A program made the translations under genes and the position numbers. The notes beneath the pieces are model-generated. The model was given only the letters and a program-made list of their open reading frames with translations, did no database searches and was not told where the DNA came from. Shown here in pieces: positions 23,826 to 36,060 of a stretch of DNA of 64,000 bases. Within the stretch, counting starts at the first letter, position 1. The number at the start of each line of letters is the position of its first letter. The stretch comes from Pohlia nutans (Eukaryota; Streptophyta; Bryopsida; Bryales; Mniaceae), in NCBI GenBank assembly GCA_022496805.1, contig CM040093.1:7960213-8024212 (forward strand). The letters are read 5' to 3'.

Positions 23826-24086
23826 ATACATTCTCGTCCTTCATCTGTTCTATTCCGGTCAGAGCTCCTGGTAGCGGAGTTGCTTGTTCTATTGATAAAT
23901 AAATAAAATCAACCATTGGTAACAAACCCTAACTGAGATGACTCAGACCGAGTATTATACGTATATGGGGTATTATATTTGTGCTATACATGTGATATTA
24001 TTAGCTTGTATTCCTTTGAGAGAATAATACCATAACTGAACATTCAGTCGACTGATCGATGGAATGCATGAACAATGCGCCATAAA

Positions 24087-24671
24087 TTAACCCCTAAACG
24101 TCCTCACCTCTCTCCATATTTGGCATTTTTGCAAAGATGCAATATAAAATGCGACTACGAGGGATATTTTGAACTTGATGTATGAATAAAAGTTGTTCGC
24201 AAGGTTGTATATAATGAATTTTAAATTCTATCCCTACAGGTAGATCTGCAATAGCTACCACCAATTATTTTGTGTAAAATTTGGAACTTGAAAATCAAAA
24301 TTATTTTGTAATTCAATTACGAATAAGATATTGACAATTTGTGGATGAAATTTGTTGTGATGGGTTGAAATGTAATAAATGTAGTGATTTTTGGAGATTT
24401 TTGGTTTCCTAATTTTATGAGTTGGTTTTTCCAAGATGCTTATTTAGGCTAAAATTTTCAAATTTTTTGGTGAATCACTACAACATGAAATGAGGCGTAA
24501 AAAACTCACAAATTATCCTCTTTCAAATCAAATCACACATGCATGAAGCTAATTTCCCATAAAATCTACTATAAAATCTCATGCTGCAAAAGATTACCAC
24601 GGATGAGAAAACAGGAAGTGATTATGTACATCAGGAGTTTTCTGTTGTTTGGTTGGGCAGCTAGAAGTTAA
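24087..24671 (+). mobile_element. TTAA MITE, family C, copy 1
   Basis: 585 bp, starting TTAACCCCTAAACGTCC and ending GGGCAGCTAGAAGTTAA (decayed). The interior matches five other C copies. Confidence 0.75.
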
Positions 24672-24774
24672 GCTATCCTTTTGTGCAACATGATACTAAT
24701 GTGATTCCAAAATTTTATCTCACCTTGTATAGGTTTATTTCAAATCATAGTTGTATTAAAGTTATCCACTAACA

Positions 24775-25199
24775 ACACCCAATTCCCTAATTTTGCACTT
24801 GGCCAAGTGCACTCATTTCATGAGCAAACTTGGCTTTAAAAAAAATTGTTTGAATTTTTTTGTAAAAAATAGGGATTTTTGTCTTTCTACAATCTCTTCA
24901 TTGTAAAGAAACAATTATTTAATTTGTTTTTTATCCTTATCTTTATCTTATATCTTTATCTTTATCTTATCTTTTTCTTTTATTTTGTTTTTTTTCCTTG
25001 TCTTCTTTCTTGTCTTCCTCTTGTCTTCCTTCTTCTTTTTCTTCTAGTCTTCCACTTGTCTTCCTTTTTTTTTCTTCACCTTGCCATTTTTGGAGTTTAA
25101 ACGATAATTTTTAAAAACATAAAAATTAGGGAGCAGGCTGAATCCAATACAGGCCCTGAAATGAAAAATGAAAAAAAAAAAAAAAAATGAAAAAAAAAA

Positions 25200-25233
<34 letters not shown>

Positions 25234-26027
25234 GATTTTCCGGGCAGGGAGGGTCCGCGCGCGCGGACCCTACTCTTATTTTGACCCACTCTCCTTCCCT
25301 CCTCTCCTTTCCTTTTTCTCCCCTCTCTCTTATATAAACCCTCCCACATTTTTCCTCCCTCACACTTCCTTCCTCCTCTCTCTTCTTCCTTTATATTGAG
25401 AAGGGAGAAGGAAGAGAGGGAGAAGAACAAGAGAGGAAAAGGGGTGGAAAGAGAGTGTGAGGGAGGGAGAGTGAGAGAAGGTTTATATAGGGGAGAGGGG
25501 GGAGTGAGGGAGGGAGGGTCAAAATAAGAGTAGGGTCCGCGCGCGCGGACCCTCCCTGCCCGGAAAATCCGGAAAATCCAGAAGAAATAAATAAATAAAT
25601 AAATAATTCTTTTCATTTTTCATTTATCATTTCAGGGCCTGTATTGGATTCAGCCTGCTCTATAATTTTTATTTTTTTTTAAATTATCGTTTAAACTCCA
25701 AAAATGGCAAGGTGAAGAAAAAAAAGGAAGACAAGTGGAAGACTAGAAGAAAAAGAAGAAGGAAGACAAGAGGAAGACAAGAGAGAAGACAAGAATAAAA
25801 TACAAGATAAAAGAAAATATAAGATAAGATAAAGATAAAGATAAAATAAAAGATAAAGATAAGGATGAGAAATAAATTAAACAATTGTTTCTTTATAGTA
25901 TAGGGGATTGTAGAAAGACAAAAATCTCTGTTTTTAAGAGATTTTTTCAAACTATTTTTTTAATGCGCTTGGGGGCCAAGTGCATGATTATATGGCCGAG
26001 TGCAAAATTAGCGAATTGGGTGTTTAA
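24775..26027. mobile_element. 1.25-kb foldback element
   Basis: Two arms of about 600 bp are inverse copies around a centre near 25400. The outer ends read ACACCCAATTC and GAATTGGGTGTT. Both arms carry CCATTTTTGGAGTTTAAACG and GGGTCCGCGCGCGCGGACCC. The arms include long purine or pyrimidine runs. TAAC flanks both sides, a possible 4-bp duplication. Open frames inside it are by-products of low complexity. Confidence 0.8.
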
Positions 26028-26612
26028 CTCACCTTTAGTTTGAGTTAGATACCAAGAGTTTTTTTTAATATACTCTTATTTGTTTGCTCCAAATAGTTAT
26101 AAGGTATGGAAGAACTAGGTGGTCTCTCATTATTAAGTGTGTAAGAGCTTGGTGGTTTCTAAATTCAACAAAAAAAATAAAAATTGCCATCACATTTTCA
26201 AGAGAAATTCAATGTAACAAGGATTAGTAAACAAGACAAATCACTACTAGAATACCTTGCAAAAAAACACTGTAGTCAAAATCGGTTGCAATTCTTTTGA
26301 CACTATTAGAAAATGGCGACCGAATCGACAAAAAATCAACAACATTTTGTTGTTTTGTTCATTTATTTTCAAACTCATGGTTAGGCAACAAAAACATTCG
26401 TTTGGTTTTTGTTGGTTTAGGCACTATAAAAGAAATTGTGATCTGATCAACAAAAATCCAACAAATTTCATAACTTACTAATTAAAAAATGTTGAAAAGT
26501 ACATTATGAAGCATCAATTTTACATAAACATTGAAAATCAAATTGAAAAATATAAATTTTAGATTAATTCTTTGAAAATAGAGTCAACAAGTTCATTGTA
26601 TATAACAATGTA

Positions 26613-26622
<10 letters not shown>

Positions 26623-26646
<24 letters not shown>
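26623..26646. repeat. (TA)n microsatellite
   Basis: About 12 TA units. Confidence 0.9.
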
Positions 26647-27589
26647 AAGAACATAATAATATTATACAACTTATATTCAAGGGTGTTTATGTACTACAGG
26701 TGTCATAGTTATGAACAAAAAAAGTTTCTATTGTTGTAAAACAATTGATTCAATGATGTAATATAATAAATGGGGAAAATACCAAAAATCTTTTAATATT
26801 GTAAGATGGAACATTTTTTAATCTTTTAGATATCTTTTGGCATCTTTTAGAATATCTCATATTATTTTGGAATATTTTGGAATATTCTTTACAATATCCT
26901 TACGGTCTAATTTCCCATAATAGTTTTAGATCTTCATTTATAGAATTTAGAAGAAATTAACATTAAAATTCAATAAAATTACATGATATCTTTTTAGAAT
27001 TCAAAACTTGGTATTATTGGTTATAATTGTATTTTTCATCACAGAAGCAAAAATGAAGATGTACTGAAAAGAACAACGTAACTTTTCCTAAATAGTAAAA
27101 TTTGTAACACAAGACAATGTAGAGGTGTTGTTTTAAAAAAGTTTCCCTAGGGTTCAAAAGCATATTTGATTTCCTATTAGAAAATAATTATAATTTAATC
27201 GTATTTTAAATTTCTTAGTTTTGGATAGCTCATAAAAGGGGGCATTGACCAAAAAATGGTATGTCGAAGCATTATGGGTTAAATTGAGTTTAAAATTAGA
27301 TATTCTTTGAACTCAATTTGAGCAACTTTTTCAGAATAAATTGCAAAAGCTTTTATTTACTTGCTACAACATTCTGACCATTGAATTTTTTTCATTCAAT
27401 CCCAAAGTTATGCACTTTCAAATTTAGTTTTTTACTTTCATTCTATAGACCTTTATCATTACTTCATTTCAAGATGAACATCCAAGGTTTTACTTTATTT
27501 TATTTTTTATCACACCCACAACTCGTTTCTCTAACATACAATTAAAAAAATTCAATTGAAACAAAAGGGCAAATAGATAAATACTAGAT

Positions 27590-27730
27590 AAATAGAAACT
27601 CCGGTCCTCTTTCAAGGCCGGCGTGAATAAAGTGTCCGTTTGTAATGTCAATGACCTAGTGCCCACCACACAAAGGGCCATTGGAACAAAACTACTCTCC
27701 CTTACCGAGAATGGACACTTTAGTAACAAG
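27590..27730 (-). repeat. Repeat R, leader part only
   Basis: It shares GTGAATAAA and the AAACTACTCTCCCTTACCGA block with 61440-61590 but lacks the coding-like part. It lies inside the CACTA pair. Confidence 0.35.
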
Positions 27731-27804
27731 TATCATAACTAAAAGTAACCATGGATTGATGATTGGGAATTTGTTTTGAGTAAAAGGTATGTTTTTGTAT
27801 TTAG

Positions 27805-27933
27805 TAGTATCGCCAAGTCATGAGTTCTTTGGTTGGTTGGTGAAGGGCAATGTATCACATTTGTGTGGTCCGGGTTCGATTCACATCGGGTTTGTTTGAG
27901 CAGCGGTGTGATATACATGACTTGGTGGTACTA
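27805..27933 (+). mobile_element. Small TIR element with a tRNA-like box B
   Basis: Inverted ends TAGTATCGCCAAGTCATG and CATGACTTGGTGGTACTA enclose a box-B-like GGTTCGATTC at 27873-27882. It is 129 bp. Confidence 0.4.
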
Positions 27934-28160
27934 GAGAGTTATCAAACAAAAAGGCATATATGATGAAATGTCAAAAAGTGAAAAAAAAAGAAAAAGAAAA
28001 GCGAAAAAAAACATAAAAAAGCTTACAATGAAAAAAATGATTTGTGGTTGAATCAAATATAAAATGAAAAAATAAATTGGAAAACGATGTTTTTCTACCA
28101 CAAAACAAACTCTAACATTGAAAAACGAAATGTTTTGAGCATCAATAAAATATGCAAATT

Positions 28161-28161
28161 G

Positions 28162-28197
<36 letters not shown>
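28161..28197. repeat. Poly(A) run
   Basis: About 37 adenines, possibly an old retroposon tail. Confidence 0.9.
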
Positions 28198-28202
<5 letters not shown>

Positions 28203-28554
28203 TAGCCATTATGATTTCGTCCCAAAAAAAATTCAATTTAAAAAAAAATTCTAGATATAGAAAAAAAATCCTGCATGATCTAGTGCAAAACAATTTGGAA
28301 ACAAAGTTTTTTTTAGATTGCTAAAAATATCCAAAGTACACTTAAGAAAAAAGCAGGTCACAACCTTCACGATTTTGTTATAAAAAAAAATCAAGATTTT
28401 TTGAAAATTTTCTAGATATAAAGAAAAGCCTACATGATCTAGTGCAAAAAAATTGAAAGAAAAATTAAATTTACATGGAAAAAATATCGTTAATGGTTAC
28501 GTTCATTTATAATCATCAAAAAACTCCATTGACTTGCATTAAGAATTCTATGTA

Positions 28555-28690
28555 GTGTGGTGGTTTAGTGCTTGGTTAGGGGTTAGAAGGTCTTGTATTT
28601 AATTCCGACCCCCGGTGATTGAGCTTGGGTAGGCCGTGGTAGACCCCGTGGTGGTGTTTTCGTAGCCCCAATTGTTAGACTAGGCTGCCA
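28555..28690 (+). mobile_element. SINE-like sequence, plus strand
   Basis: Box-A-like TGGTTTAGTGCTTGG, then a decayed box B (GTATTTAATTCC) about 35 bp on, as in tRNA-derived SINEs. Confidence 0.3.
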
Positions 28691-28959
28691 AAGGTTTTTT
28701 GGGCAGCCAAAATTTTCAAAGCAACAACTTTTTCCCGTTGTCGTGCAAGGAAATGGCCTAATATGTAAATATATTGTGAAATGGTATGAGAGTAAGGTTC
28801 AAAGCAAATAAAAATAAAACTAAGAAAAATAAAAGTATAGACAAAAGGGAAGGGAGAGATCAGAGGAATGAAGGGGGATGAGAAAGAACCGTGGTTATAA
28901 CCACGAAACTTGGGGTCTCTGCATCTTCTCGCATGCTCAGGGGGGGGGGGGGGGTAGGT

Positions 28960-29115
28960 GGCGCCAACTGGTAGTTACCTGCCTAGTTTACACACTAGCA
29001 GTGCCAAGCCACGTGGCCATACGCCCGCTCATACAGGTCCAAGGGGTTTCGAACCTGGACCGGTGCTATGGCGCTTAAAGCGCATTACCAGTTGAGCTTC
29101 CGCGGCTTGGCGTTT
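28960..29115 (-). mobile_element. tRNA-derived SINE-like sequence
   Basis: On the minus strand box A AGCTCAACTGGTA and box B GGTTCGAAACC are correctly ordered and spaced, starting near 29115. No complete cloverleaf is possible. Confidence 0.5.
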
Positions 29116-29185
29116 AACAGAGCATGCTAAAGGGATTTATATCCCCATCCATTGTTTATACATTATTTATTTTATATTTATTTGA

Positions 29186-29787
29186 GTGGACTTTGATTGG
29201 TGTAAAGGATTATATCTTTTGGGGAAGCTTCAAGGTGACGCTTTCTTGCTAGAAAGTATTCAAGTTATAAGAAGAAGGACCATCTTAGAGCTTCATCAGT
29301 TTGATATAGTTATTTTGAATTTTTTGAACATATCGAATTGGAGAGTTTATTCTGAGTCCCAAGATGAAGAGCTTCGACCAGAGCTTGAGCTGAACTTTTC
29401 TTTATCTCAATTGTCGATTCGTACTCTTTGCCACTTAGTCCTGCACCACTGCATGAACGTCTACAAGAAGAAGCTGGGCCTTCTCGACCGTCAAAGCAAC
29501 CTCGTGTGGAGCAGCGGTGGCACGGAAACCTTCAACGAGATGCTCGTGCATTGGTGATTTTGTTGCAGGTTGGATGTGTTGAACCTGGCAGTCGAGATGT
29601 GACGTTTGAAGGAATTTTTGACGGCTTGAATGATGACCAATACTCTTGTTGTCTCAGGCCTATCAAAGGAAGTCGCAGCCATCAATGTTGGTTAGAAGGG
29701 TTAGTTAATCCATTGGCTAAGACTGATCGTGTAGACTATGTTGTACTAACTGTTCGATGCATCCTCAAGTTTTTGCAGATGGAGTAA
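29186..29787 (+). other. Coding-like segment inside the inner CACTA element
   Basis: Two overlapping frames look protein-like: 29186-29557, and 29428-29787 with LHERLQEEAGPSRPSKQPRV then VDYVVLTVRCILKFLQME before the stop. GC content is raised relative to the flanks. It could be a remnant of a CACTA-encoded protein or a captured host exon. No transposase motif was recognised. Confidence 0.3.
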
Positions 29788-31744
29788 TATTCCTCTTGGA
29801 ATCATTTTCAACCTCTTTTAGGCATATATTTGATTTTATGTATTTATTTTTAATGTTTTCAAACTTCATCTTCTGTGTTTGAAGTTTGGTAAAAGAAAGG
29901 AAGATATAGTTTACCATTTTGGTAGACTTTTGATGCCTTGTGGCTAAGATAAGGGGTAGATAAAGCTGAAGTAAACTAATGGAATTAGCCAATGACAAGT
30001 TGGGGCCCATGTGGCATAGGTATGAGCTGGTGTGGACATTGAAAGGAGGCTAAGGGGTCGGATGCCCCTCTCTCTTTCACGATAGTTTTAGTTTTGAGGT
30101 GGGTAGTGTGTGGAGAGGCATATCTTAGTATGTACTGTGAAGTTTTCTATGAGATTTTGGGAGTTTGTACATCTTGTCGTTGTGGTCTCAAAATGCTATA
30201 GCGCGCTCTATTTGAACTCTGTATGTGAATTTTATGAGTGTTAAAGTGTAACAGTATCTAATGTCTAGAAGGTTAGAAGACCGAGACTTTGAAAGCTTGT
30301 AGAAACTTAACTATAGTGTTTTTGTTTATAAAATTTGAGTGCCTGAAGTGTTATTGTATCAGCTCTCTAAAAAGATTTAGAACTCTTAATTCAAAGTTTT
30401 GAGGAGAGAGTTATGGCTTTCAAGGTGAGAGGGTGATGAGCTGCCAACCAGATTCAAGATTGAAAGAGTGTACCAACTTCGACAGAGCATAGAGAACGTT
30501 TTGTATAGATTCTAAGGATGAGTTTTGAAGAGAACATATATGATGTTGTTAGCTTTCTAGAAAGCTATCACATGACGTTTGCAAAGCTCATATGAAGTCA
30601 AAGCGCTCTATGAAGTGAAGGGAGTTACAGCTGATATTAGATTTGGAAGTATAATCTTTGACAAGATATGGAACCTTGGACAGTACCTCACTGACCTTTG
30701 AACTCTGTTAGATTTTGTTAAACACTTTGATAGCTTTCCAAAATGCTAAAGCACGCTTGATTTGAAGTGTTTATGCTAATTTGGTGGTTATTCAAAGTTT
30801 GACTATAATTTAAAGGGGAGATTTGGGATTTTGAAGGTATGTACAAGACTTATACAGTTTTGTAAACAATCGATTTTTATTCATACTTGATACATGTACG
30901 TATAGGAATATTTTATTTGTACGTATAAATCATGTATTTGTATAGTATCTTATACTATATTTATACATGTCAAATACAAGTATAAAAATACTATACATAT
31001 ACGTATAAAAATACTCCATGTATATGTACTAAAGAAGTATTGGTATAAGTATGTATACATGATGTATTCAAGGTTGACTATTCAAGAATGGATACTTCTT
31101 GCATTATTACTGTCTTTCGTGTTTTAAGCCAAAACTAATTGCAGCCAAAAATCCTGTATTTTCCCAAAGCAAAGACTTCTCTACCCGACACGGTGCAGCC
31201 ACTTTTTTTTGTTTAGGCAGGCCGGAAAAGATTTCGAGCAGGTTTCATATATTTGATCTTAGATCTTTTTTCTCTAATTTTTTTTTTTACCAAAACAACA
31301 GTCTGGAACAATAGGTTTCGGTTAAAAAATGTCCGGGACAACTCGTCCTATTCAACTGCCGCGATCAACATTTTTCTGTTGATATAGTCACAAGATTTTC
31401 TAGTAGTGTGATTAGCATGATTTGCAGTCGCTAAACGACTACATTAAATGACATATTTATTTTCTAGGACACTACTTAATTTTAGGGAGATATAATGTGG
31501 TCGTAAGAAAAATGAATGTAGTATTCCAATGACATATGACAACTTTATAATAAACATGACATGCTACCTCATGTTATTCTCATTACCTGGATAGAATATA
31601 GCACTCTCAATGAAAGTAAGAATGACAAGTGGCAAACTCTTATGCAGTGTCAAGAGACATTGTTTCTCTTCATTTTTGAACAAGTTGTGGTAAAAGACAT
31701 CAATTATCTCCGGACACCAAATACGCCATTTAGTGTGTAGATTT

Positions 31745-31890
31745 TGTTTTTTTGTTTTGCCACTGCAATTTTAGGAATTACAATATGCACAATATATTGT
31801 TGGAAGGGTCTTGAAAATATGCTTCCAACGGTATATTATATGCCCATAATTCTTAAAAATGCAGTTGCAAAACAAAAAAAACAAAAAAAT
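31745..31890. repeat. Hairpin in CACTA subterminal region
   Basis: TTTGTTTTGCCACTGCAATT pairs with the inverse at 31860-31890 (GCAGTTGCAAAACAAA), and ATATTGTTGGAAG with CTTCCAACGGTATAT. Confidence 0.6.
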
Positions 31891-31990
31891 TGTAATCATT
31901 TAGCAACTACATATCAAGCTGGTCAAAAGAAAAAGAACTGCAACCGATTTTGACTGTGATTTTTTTTTGCAAGGTGTTCTAGTAGTCAAT

Positions 31991-33237
31991 GGATAGAAGA
32001 ACCTCTAAAATGACATTTGGAATAACATTAAGATGTCATTTTAACCAGGTTGTTCTAACATGTCATTCTAAGTGCATGCTTCCATATGTATAGGGAAGCC
32101 CCGAACAACATACCTATTAACTAGGGTTTCCTTCATTACATAATTGATCAACAATGAATAAATAAAAAAATCCTTATTTTCATTTGCAATCCCCAATCCC
32201 TTTTTAATAGTATCCATATGCCTCAACAATATGCACATTTCAACACATGTTGGTTTTGTAGCACATGACATTGTATTATAGTTCATATTAATCAAAAATC
32301 ATAACGTTGTGAAAATGTTGAATGAAAGATACTAATTGTATATTACGAAAAAACAAATCATGCATGTTTGCATAGATTGGTGTACCAACTTTTGTGCCGC
32401 AACGCACAACTTTGCAATTTTTTAAAACTCTTAGAAATTCTTAAAAAGAAACTGATGGTAGAAATTATCAAAAGAATTTAACTACTTTAACTAAAGTGAT
32501 GTCTTCTATCAATGACAAAATAGGTTAAAACTAACATATATGTAAATGAAATTAATGTTTATGTAAAATAACTAGTGTCTCATTGCAGCGCAAAGTGCAC
32601 TAAAAATTTCTAAAAGAAAAGAAGAAATGAAGATTGTGGATGGAGTTTTGAAGTATAAAACTTTTCAATGTTCAAATATGTGAAGAAATATATCTTCAGT
32701 TTCAGTTTTTTTTTTTTTTTCTCATTCTTAAAACTTTAAAAAAAAAATTTGGTATCATCAAATTGTTTCTCTATTTAAATTGTTTTTTTTTGATGAAATT
32801 GTTTTTAGGATGTGCTTGAGAATGAAATTTTGTAGGTGGATTTATTTTTTAAAATTCCAATATAGAATCAAACATGGACTATATTTACATTCAAAATTTG
32901 ATCATAATTTGGTCAAACTCTTATTAAAATGGGAGTTTTGATACTTATGATCTTCATAATATATTCATTTTGAAAAACTAAGATTTTATTCTATGGTTGA
33001 TATGTACATAAATTTAAAAGTTGGTTCACTTTATTTTTCATTGTATCATTACTACATATTTTTAAAATCGGTTTAAGGTTAACTTTTTAGACAAAATGTA
33101 CAATGCGCATAAATGTGCACCAAAAGCCACGATATTGCACAACCCAAAATTCCCTCAATGTAGTCTACCGTACCTTACAACACCCTACTACATGCACTAC
33201 AATGTTCATGTCAAGCCTAATACAATACAATTCTAAA
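31991..33237. other. Intergenic, AT-rich
   Basis: I see no gene or element in this stretch. Confidence 0.35.
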
Positions 33238-33523
33238 CTAGTTGGACGTAGCCATGTCACTTTTGCGGTGTGGAAAAGCCCATGAATAATACGTAATCCT
33301 AGTGACCATTTCCAATTCTCTAAGGTGATTTTCCATTTCATCTGTCCAATCCAAAGGACCTCGATCTTTAGCCACTTTATACAATTCCCTCCAACAAGAC
33401 AAACCCGTTACATCAATGTAGGACGGGTACTTCTTTGCCATTCTCCACACAAATTCCAAAAAGACCTTCAACTCATCTGTCGTGGCTGGATTGCCATATC
33501 CTTGAATCCATCGAGGGCCATCT
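33238..33523 (-). CDS. Unassigned coding exon (partial gene)
   Basis: A frame opens after an AATTTAG acceptor and reads DGPRWIQGYGNPATTDELKV, then FLEFVWRMAKKYPSYIDVTG and a Trp-rich stretch with DRGPLDWTDEMENHLREL, before a stop at 33238. Its amino-acid composition is protein-like and its GC content is higher than its surroundings. I do not recognise the family. It lies 1.1 kb downstream of the LEA-like cluster on the same strand, so it could be a last exon of something longer or a gene fragment. No start codon or further exon was found. Confidence 0.4.
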
Positions 33524-34649
33524 CTAAATTTAAATTCAAAATTATATTTTGTAGTTAGAAAACAGAATTAGCATGTATGGGGTTGAAAGTTTGAATTTCT
33601 ACTCTTTTCAAAAAATATAGGCACATTAATTTTTGAAATTACCACTTCCATTTTTAATAATTAATAAGTACTGAACATTCAATGGCCCTTTATGATATAG
33701 CTTATATTTGCAAGTAGGAACTTCCTATGAGTATAATAATTTGGTGAATGATAAATGTACTTTTATCAATTCATTCTACAATGCTAAGCATACAAATTTA
33801 AGTCAATTAACAGAAAGTCATGAAATTCTGAAAAATACAAATCACTTAGCAACCTTGGACATATTATAATATATTGGACAATACGCATGCTTAAATAATT
33901 TTAAATTTAAAAAATTATATATAGATGCTTTAGTTATTCATCAAAAAAAATTTTGAGTAGAGCTTTTTCTACACAAGTACAAGATATATAAGACTCTAAA
34001 GTAGGTACAATGCAAAATTTTGTAAAAATTGACTTAAAAACTTATAAATTAAATTTATTTATTGGATCAAATCTCAATGATTGAAAGATGTTGCAAAAAA
34101 ATTACTTTTTAAAATCCTACTTCAAAAATCTCGAAAACAATTGTCAAAAAATCACTTTTTTGGTATATTTTAATTTTTAGGATTTTTAAAGTTTTCTTTT
34201 TAATATTTAAAATATGTAAAAATTTAAAGAGTTCATTTCAACTATTAAGATCTTATCCAATAATATGCCTAATTTAATGGTTTTTTTTATCTAACAGTTT
34301 CAAAAAGGAAGTACATTTTCCTACTAAAAAATTATTGTAAATCTCGTGTTTGTATAGTCACTTTATTCTTACTTTTTTTATAATAAAAAATTAGATTTAA
34401 ATATGAATTATTAGAATTGAAGCTTATGTTTATACAAATTTTATGTAATGATCATATCATGCTCAAATTTTGTTTTGTGATTTCAATTTTTTTGGTTTAT
34501 TATGAAATTTTTGTGAACCAAGCACAATTTGTTTTTGAGTGTAAAACCATTAATCGTAATTACTTTTTACTAATATTTCCTAATACATTTATAAATTTTA
34601 AGTATAACTTTGTTTTAAGCAATTTTTTCATTTTTATTTATTTTTTAAT
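33524..34649. other. Intergenic, very AT-rich
   Basis: No feature recognised. It probably includes the 3' region of the LEA-like gene. Confidence 0.35.
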
Positions 34650-35825
34650 TTACCGATCTTGATAATCATTATCAGAAGATACACTTTCATCTTTGGGTTC
34701 ATCTTCATAATCTACAAAAGGATCATACTCCATAGTATTATATTTTCTACGTTGAAGTTTTTCTTCAACGTTTCCTGCCTCATCTTTAGCAATCTTGTAG
34801 GATTCGCTTGCTTTATGACTTGCATCTTTATAATATTGGCGTGCATGGTTTTTTGCACTTTTAGTATTTTTACCAAATTTATACCCAACACTTGCACCAC
34901 TTTTTGCGCCTTTGTAAGTTCCATGCAAACCACCATATAATCTGCCCACTCTTGCACCAATTTTAGCACCATCATATCCTATTCGAACTCCGTTATAATA
35001 TTCTCCAACTTTATTTTTAACATCATTATACCTCTCCTCGCCATATTGGTGAGCATAGTCATTATAAAATTTTGGCCTATATCTTTTATGTGTTTCACTT
35101 ATTTTATCATGCATATCATTAGAATACTTTCCCATTCTCTCTTTGATACCTTCATAATTTGTATTGTCATAATAATCATCATCAAGATGCTTATATTGTT
35201 GAGTACTAACTTCACGATGATTTTTTTCTGTATCTTCATCAAAATGCTCATATTGTTGAGTACTAACTTCACGATGATGTTTTTGTATGTCTTCATAATT
35301 TTTTTCATTTTGATTTTGAATTGGTTGATCATAATTACTTTTATATTCAGATTCTTTAGGAAAGATCAATTTGTTTTTTACTTCATCTATTTTATCATCT
35401 CCCACAAATGTAGACCATAAGTTATTCACTCCTGTCATTGATCGTTCAATCAAATTTAATCCTGTATCTTTAGACATTTGATCCCATCGTTCACCCAACT
35501 CTTGCGGATTTTTATGTGCATCCTCTGCAATGAAGTCATCAGAATTGTCCACTCCAAGCAATCGCGCATTATTGTGTACAATATTTGAAACATTTTCAAC
35601 ATTACCCTCCATATCGTTTGAACCAAGCAATTGTACATTATTGTGAACTACATTTGATGAATTTTCATCATCACTATCCATATTGTTTGTGCCAAGCAAT
35701 TGCAAATCATTATGCAACACACTATTACTTTCATTTACATCTTCATGGCATACATTTTTTTCTAAAAGTCCAATAGTATTGGAAACATTATTACTTAGAA
35801 ATTCTATAGGTTTTTCCATATCCAT
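34650..35825 (-). CDS. LEA-like, repeat-containing hydrophilic protein, 391 aa
   Basis: A single open frame starts at ATG (MDMEKPIEF). Residues 38-91 hold three copies of a 23-aa unit around HN(D/N)xQLLG, with an exact period of 69 bp. Near residues 180-220 a 19-aa unit with HREVSTQQY occurs twice. The C-terminal third has a glycine-rich stretch (GYDGAKIGARVGRLYGG, then GAKSGASVGYKFG), followed by Lys/Ala/Glu-rich helix (YYKDASHKASESYKIAKDEAG) resembling LEA group 3/4 repeats, and an acidic tail. Composition is Asn/Lys/Glu/Asp/Tyr-rich and very AT-rich. There is no signal peptide or membrane helix apart from the Gly-rich zipper-like part. LEA-type stress protection is inferred from composition only. 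It lies about 240 bp from the next gene, on the same strand. Confidence 0.6.
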   Translation of the reverse strand: MDMEKPIEFLSNNVSNTIGLLEKNVCHEDVNESNSVLHNDLQLLGTNNMDSDDENSSNVVHNNVQLLGSNDMEGNVENVSNIVHNNARLLGVDNSDDFIAEDAHKNPQELGERWDQMSKDTGLNLIERSMTGVNNLWSTFVGDDKIDEVKNKLIFPKESEYKSNYDQPIQNQNEKNYEDIQKHHREVSTQQYEHFDEDTEKNHREVSTQQYKHLDDDYYDNTNYEGIKERMGKYSNDMHDKISETHKRYRPKFYNDYAHQYGEERYNDVKNKVGEYYNGVRIGYDGAKIGARVGRLYGGLHGTYKGAKSGASVGYKFGKNTKSAKNHARQYYKDASHKASESYKIAKDEAGNVEEKLQRRKYNTMEYDPFVDYEDEPKDESVSSDNDYQDR

Positions 35826-36060
35826 CTGCCATCAACATTTAATAGGTCTTAGTTTATAAAAGATATTGAAGCTATTATTCGTAAATGTTAAAAGAATGTT
35901 ATACATGGAATACATATATACATAGATATAACATCATTTATTACAATTCAAATTTTTATTACATGATACAAATTTACTATATATATAATTGATTAATACC
36001 ATGTTTAAATGTTTTTAAATATTTAATTAAAAAATAAAATACTACATAAATATATGATCT

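Larger units (their letters stand above)
26301..31408. mobile_element. Inner CACTA element nested in the outer one
   Basis: Ends CACTATTAGAAAAT and inverse of CACTACTAGAAAAT with TGA on both sides (26298-26300 and 31409-31411). Subterminal repeats around ATCAACA occur at the left, and TACGTATA-rich repeats at 30890-31060. No transposase was recognised; the only coding-like part is 29186-29787. Confidence 0.5.
26242..31987. mobile_element. Outer CACTA (En/Spm) element
   Basis: It starts CACTACTAGAATACCTTGC and ends with the inverse of GACTACTAGAACACCTTGC, a long match continuing through CAGTCAAAATCGGTTGCA. The flanking 3-bp duplication is AAT (26239-26241 and 31988-31990). The last base departs from the CACTA consensus. 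Without the nested element it is about 640 bp, a non-autonomous form. Confidence 0.65.

Noticed and set aside
25044..25616. 190-codon open frame
   Set aside because: It lies in the arms of the foldback and consists of low-complexity runs.
27931..28293. 120-codon Phe-rich frame
   Set aside because: It is produced by the poly(A) run on the other strand.
28960..29115. A functional tRNA gene
   Set aside because: Box A and B are present, but the stems do not pair into a cloverleaf; it is better read as a SINE-like sequence.
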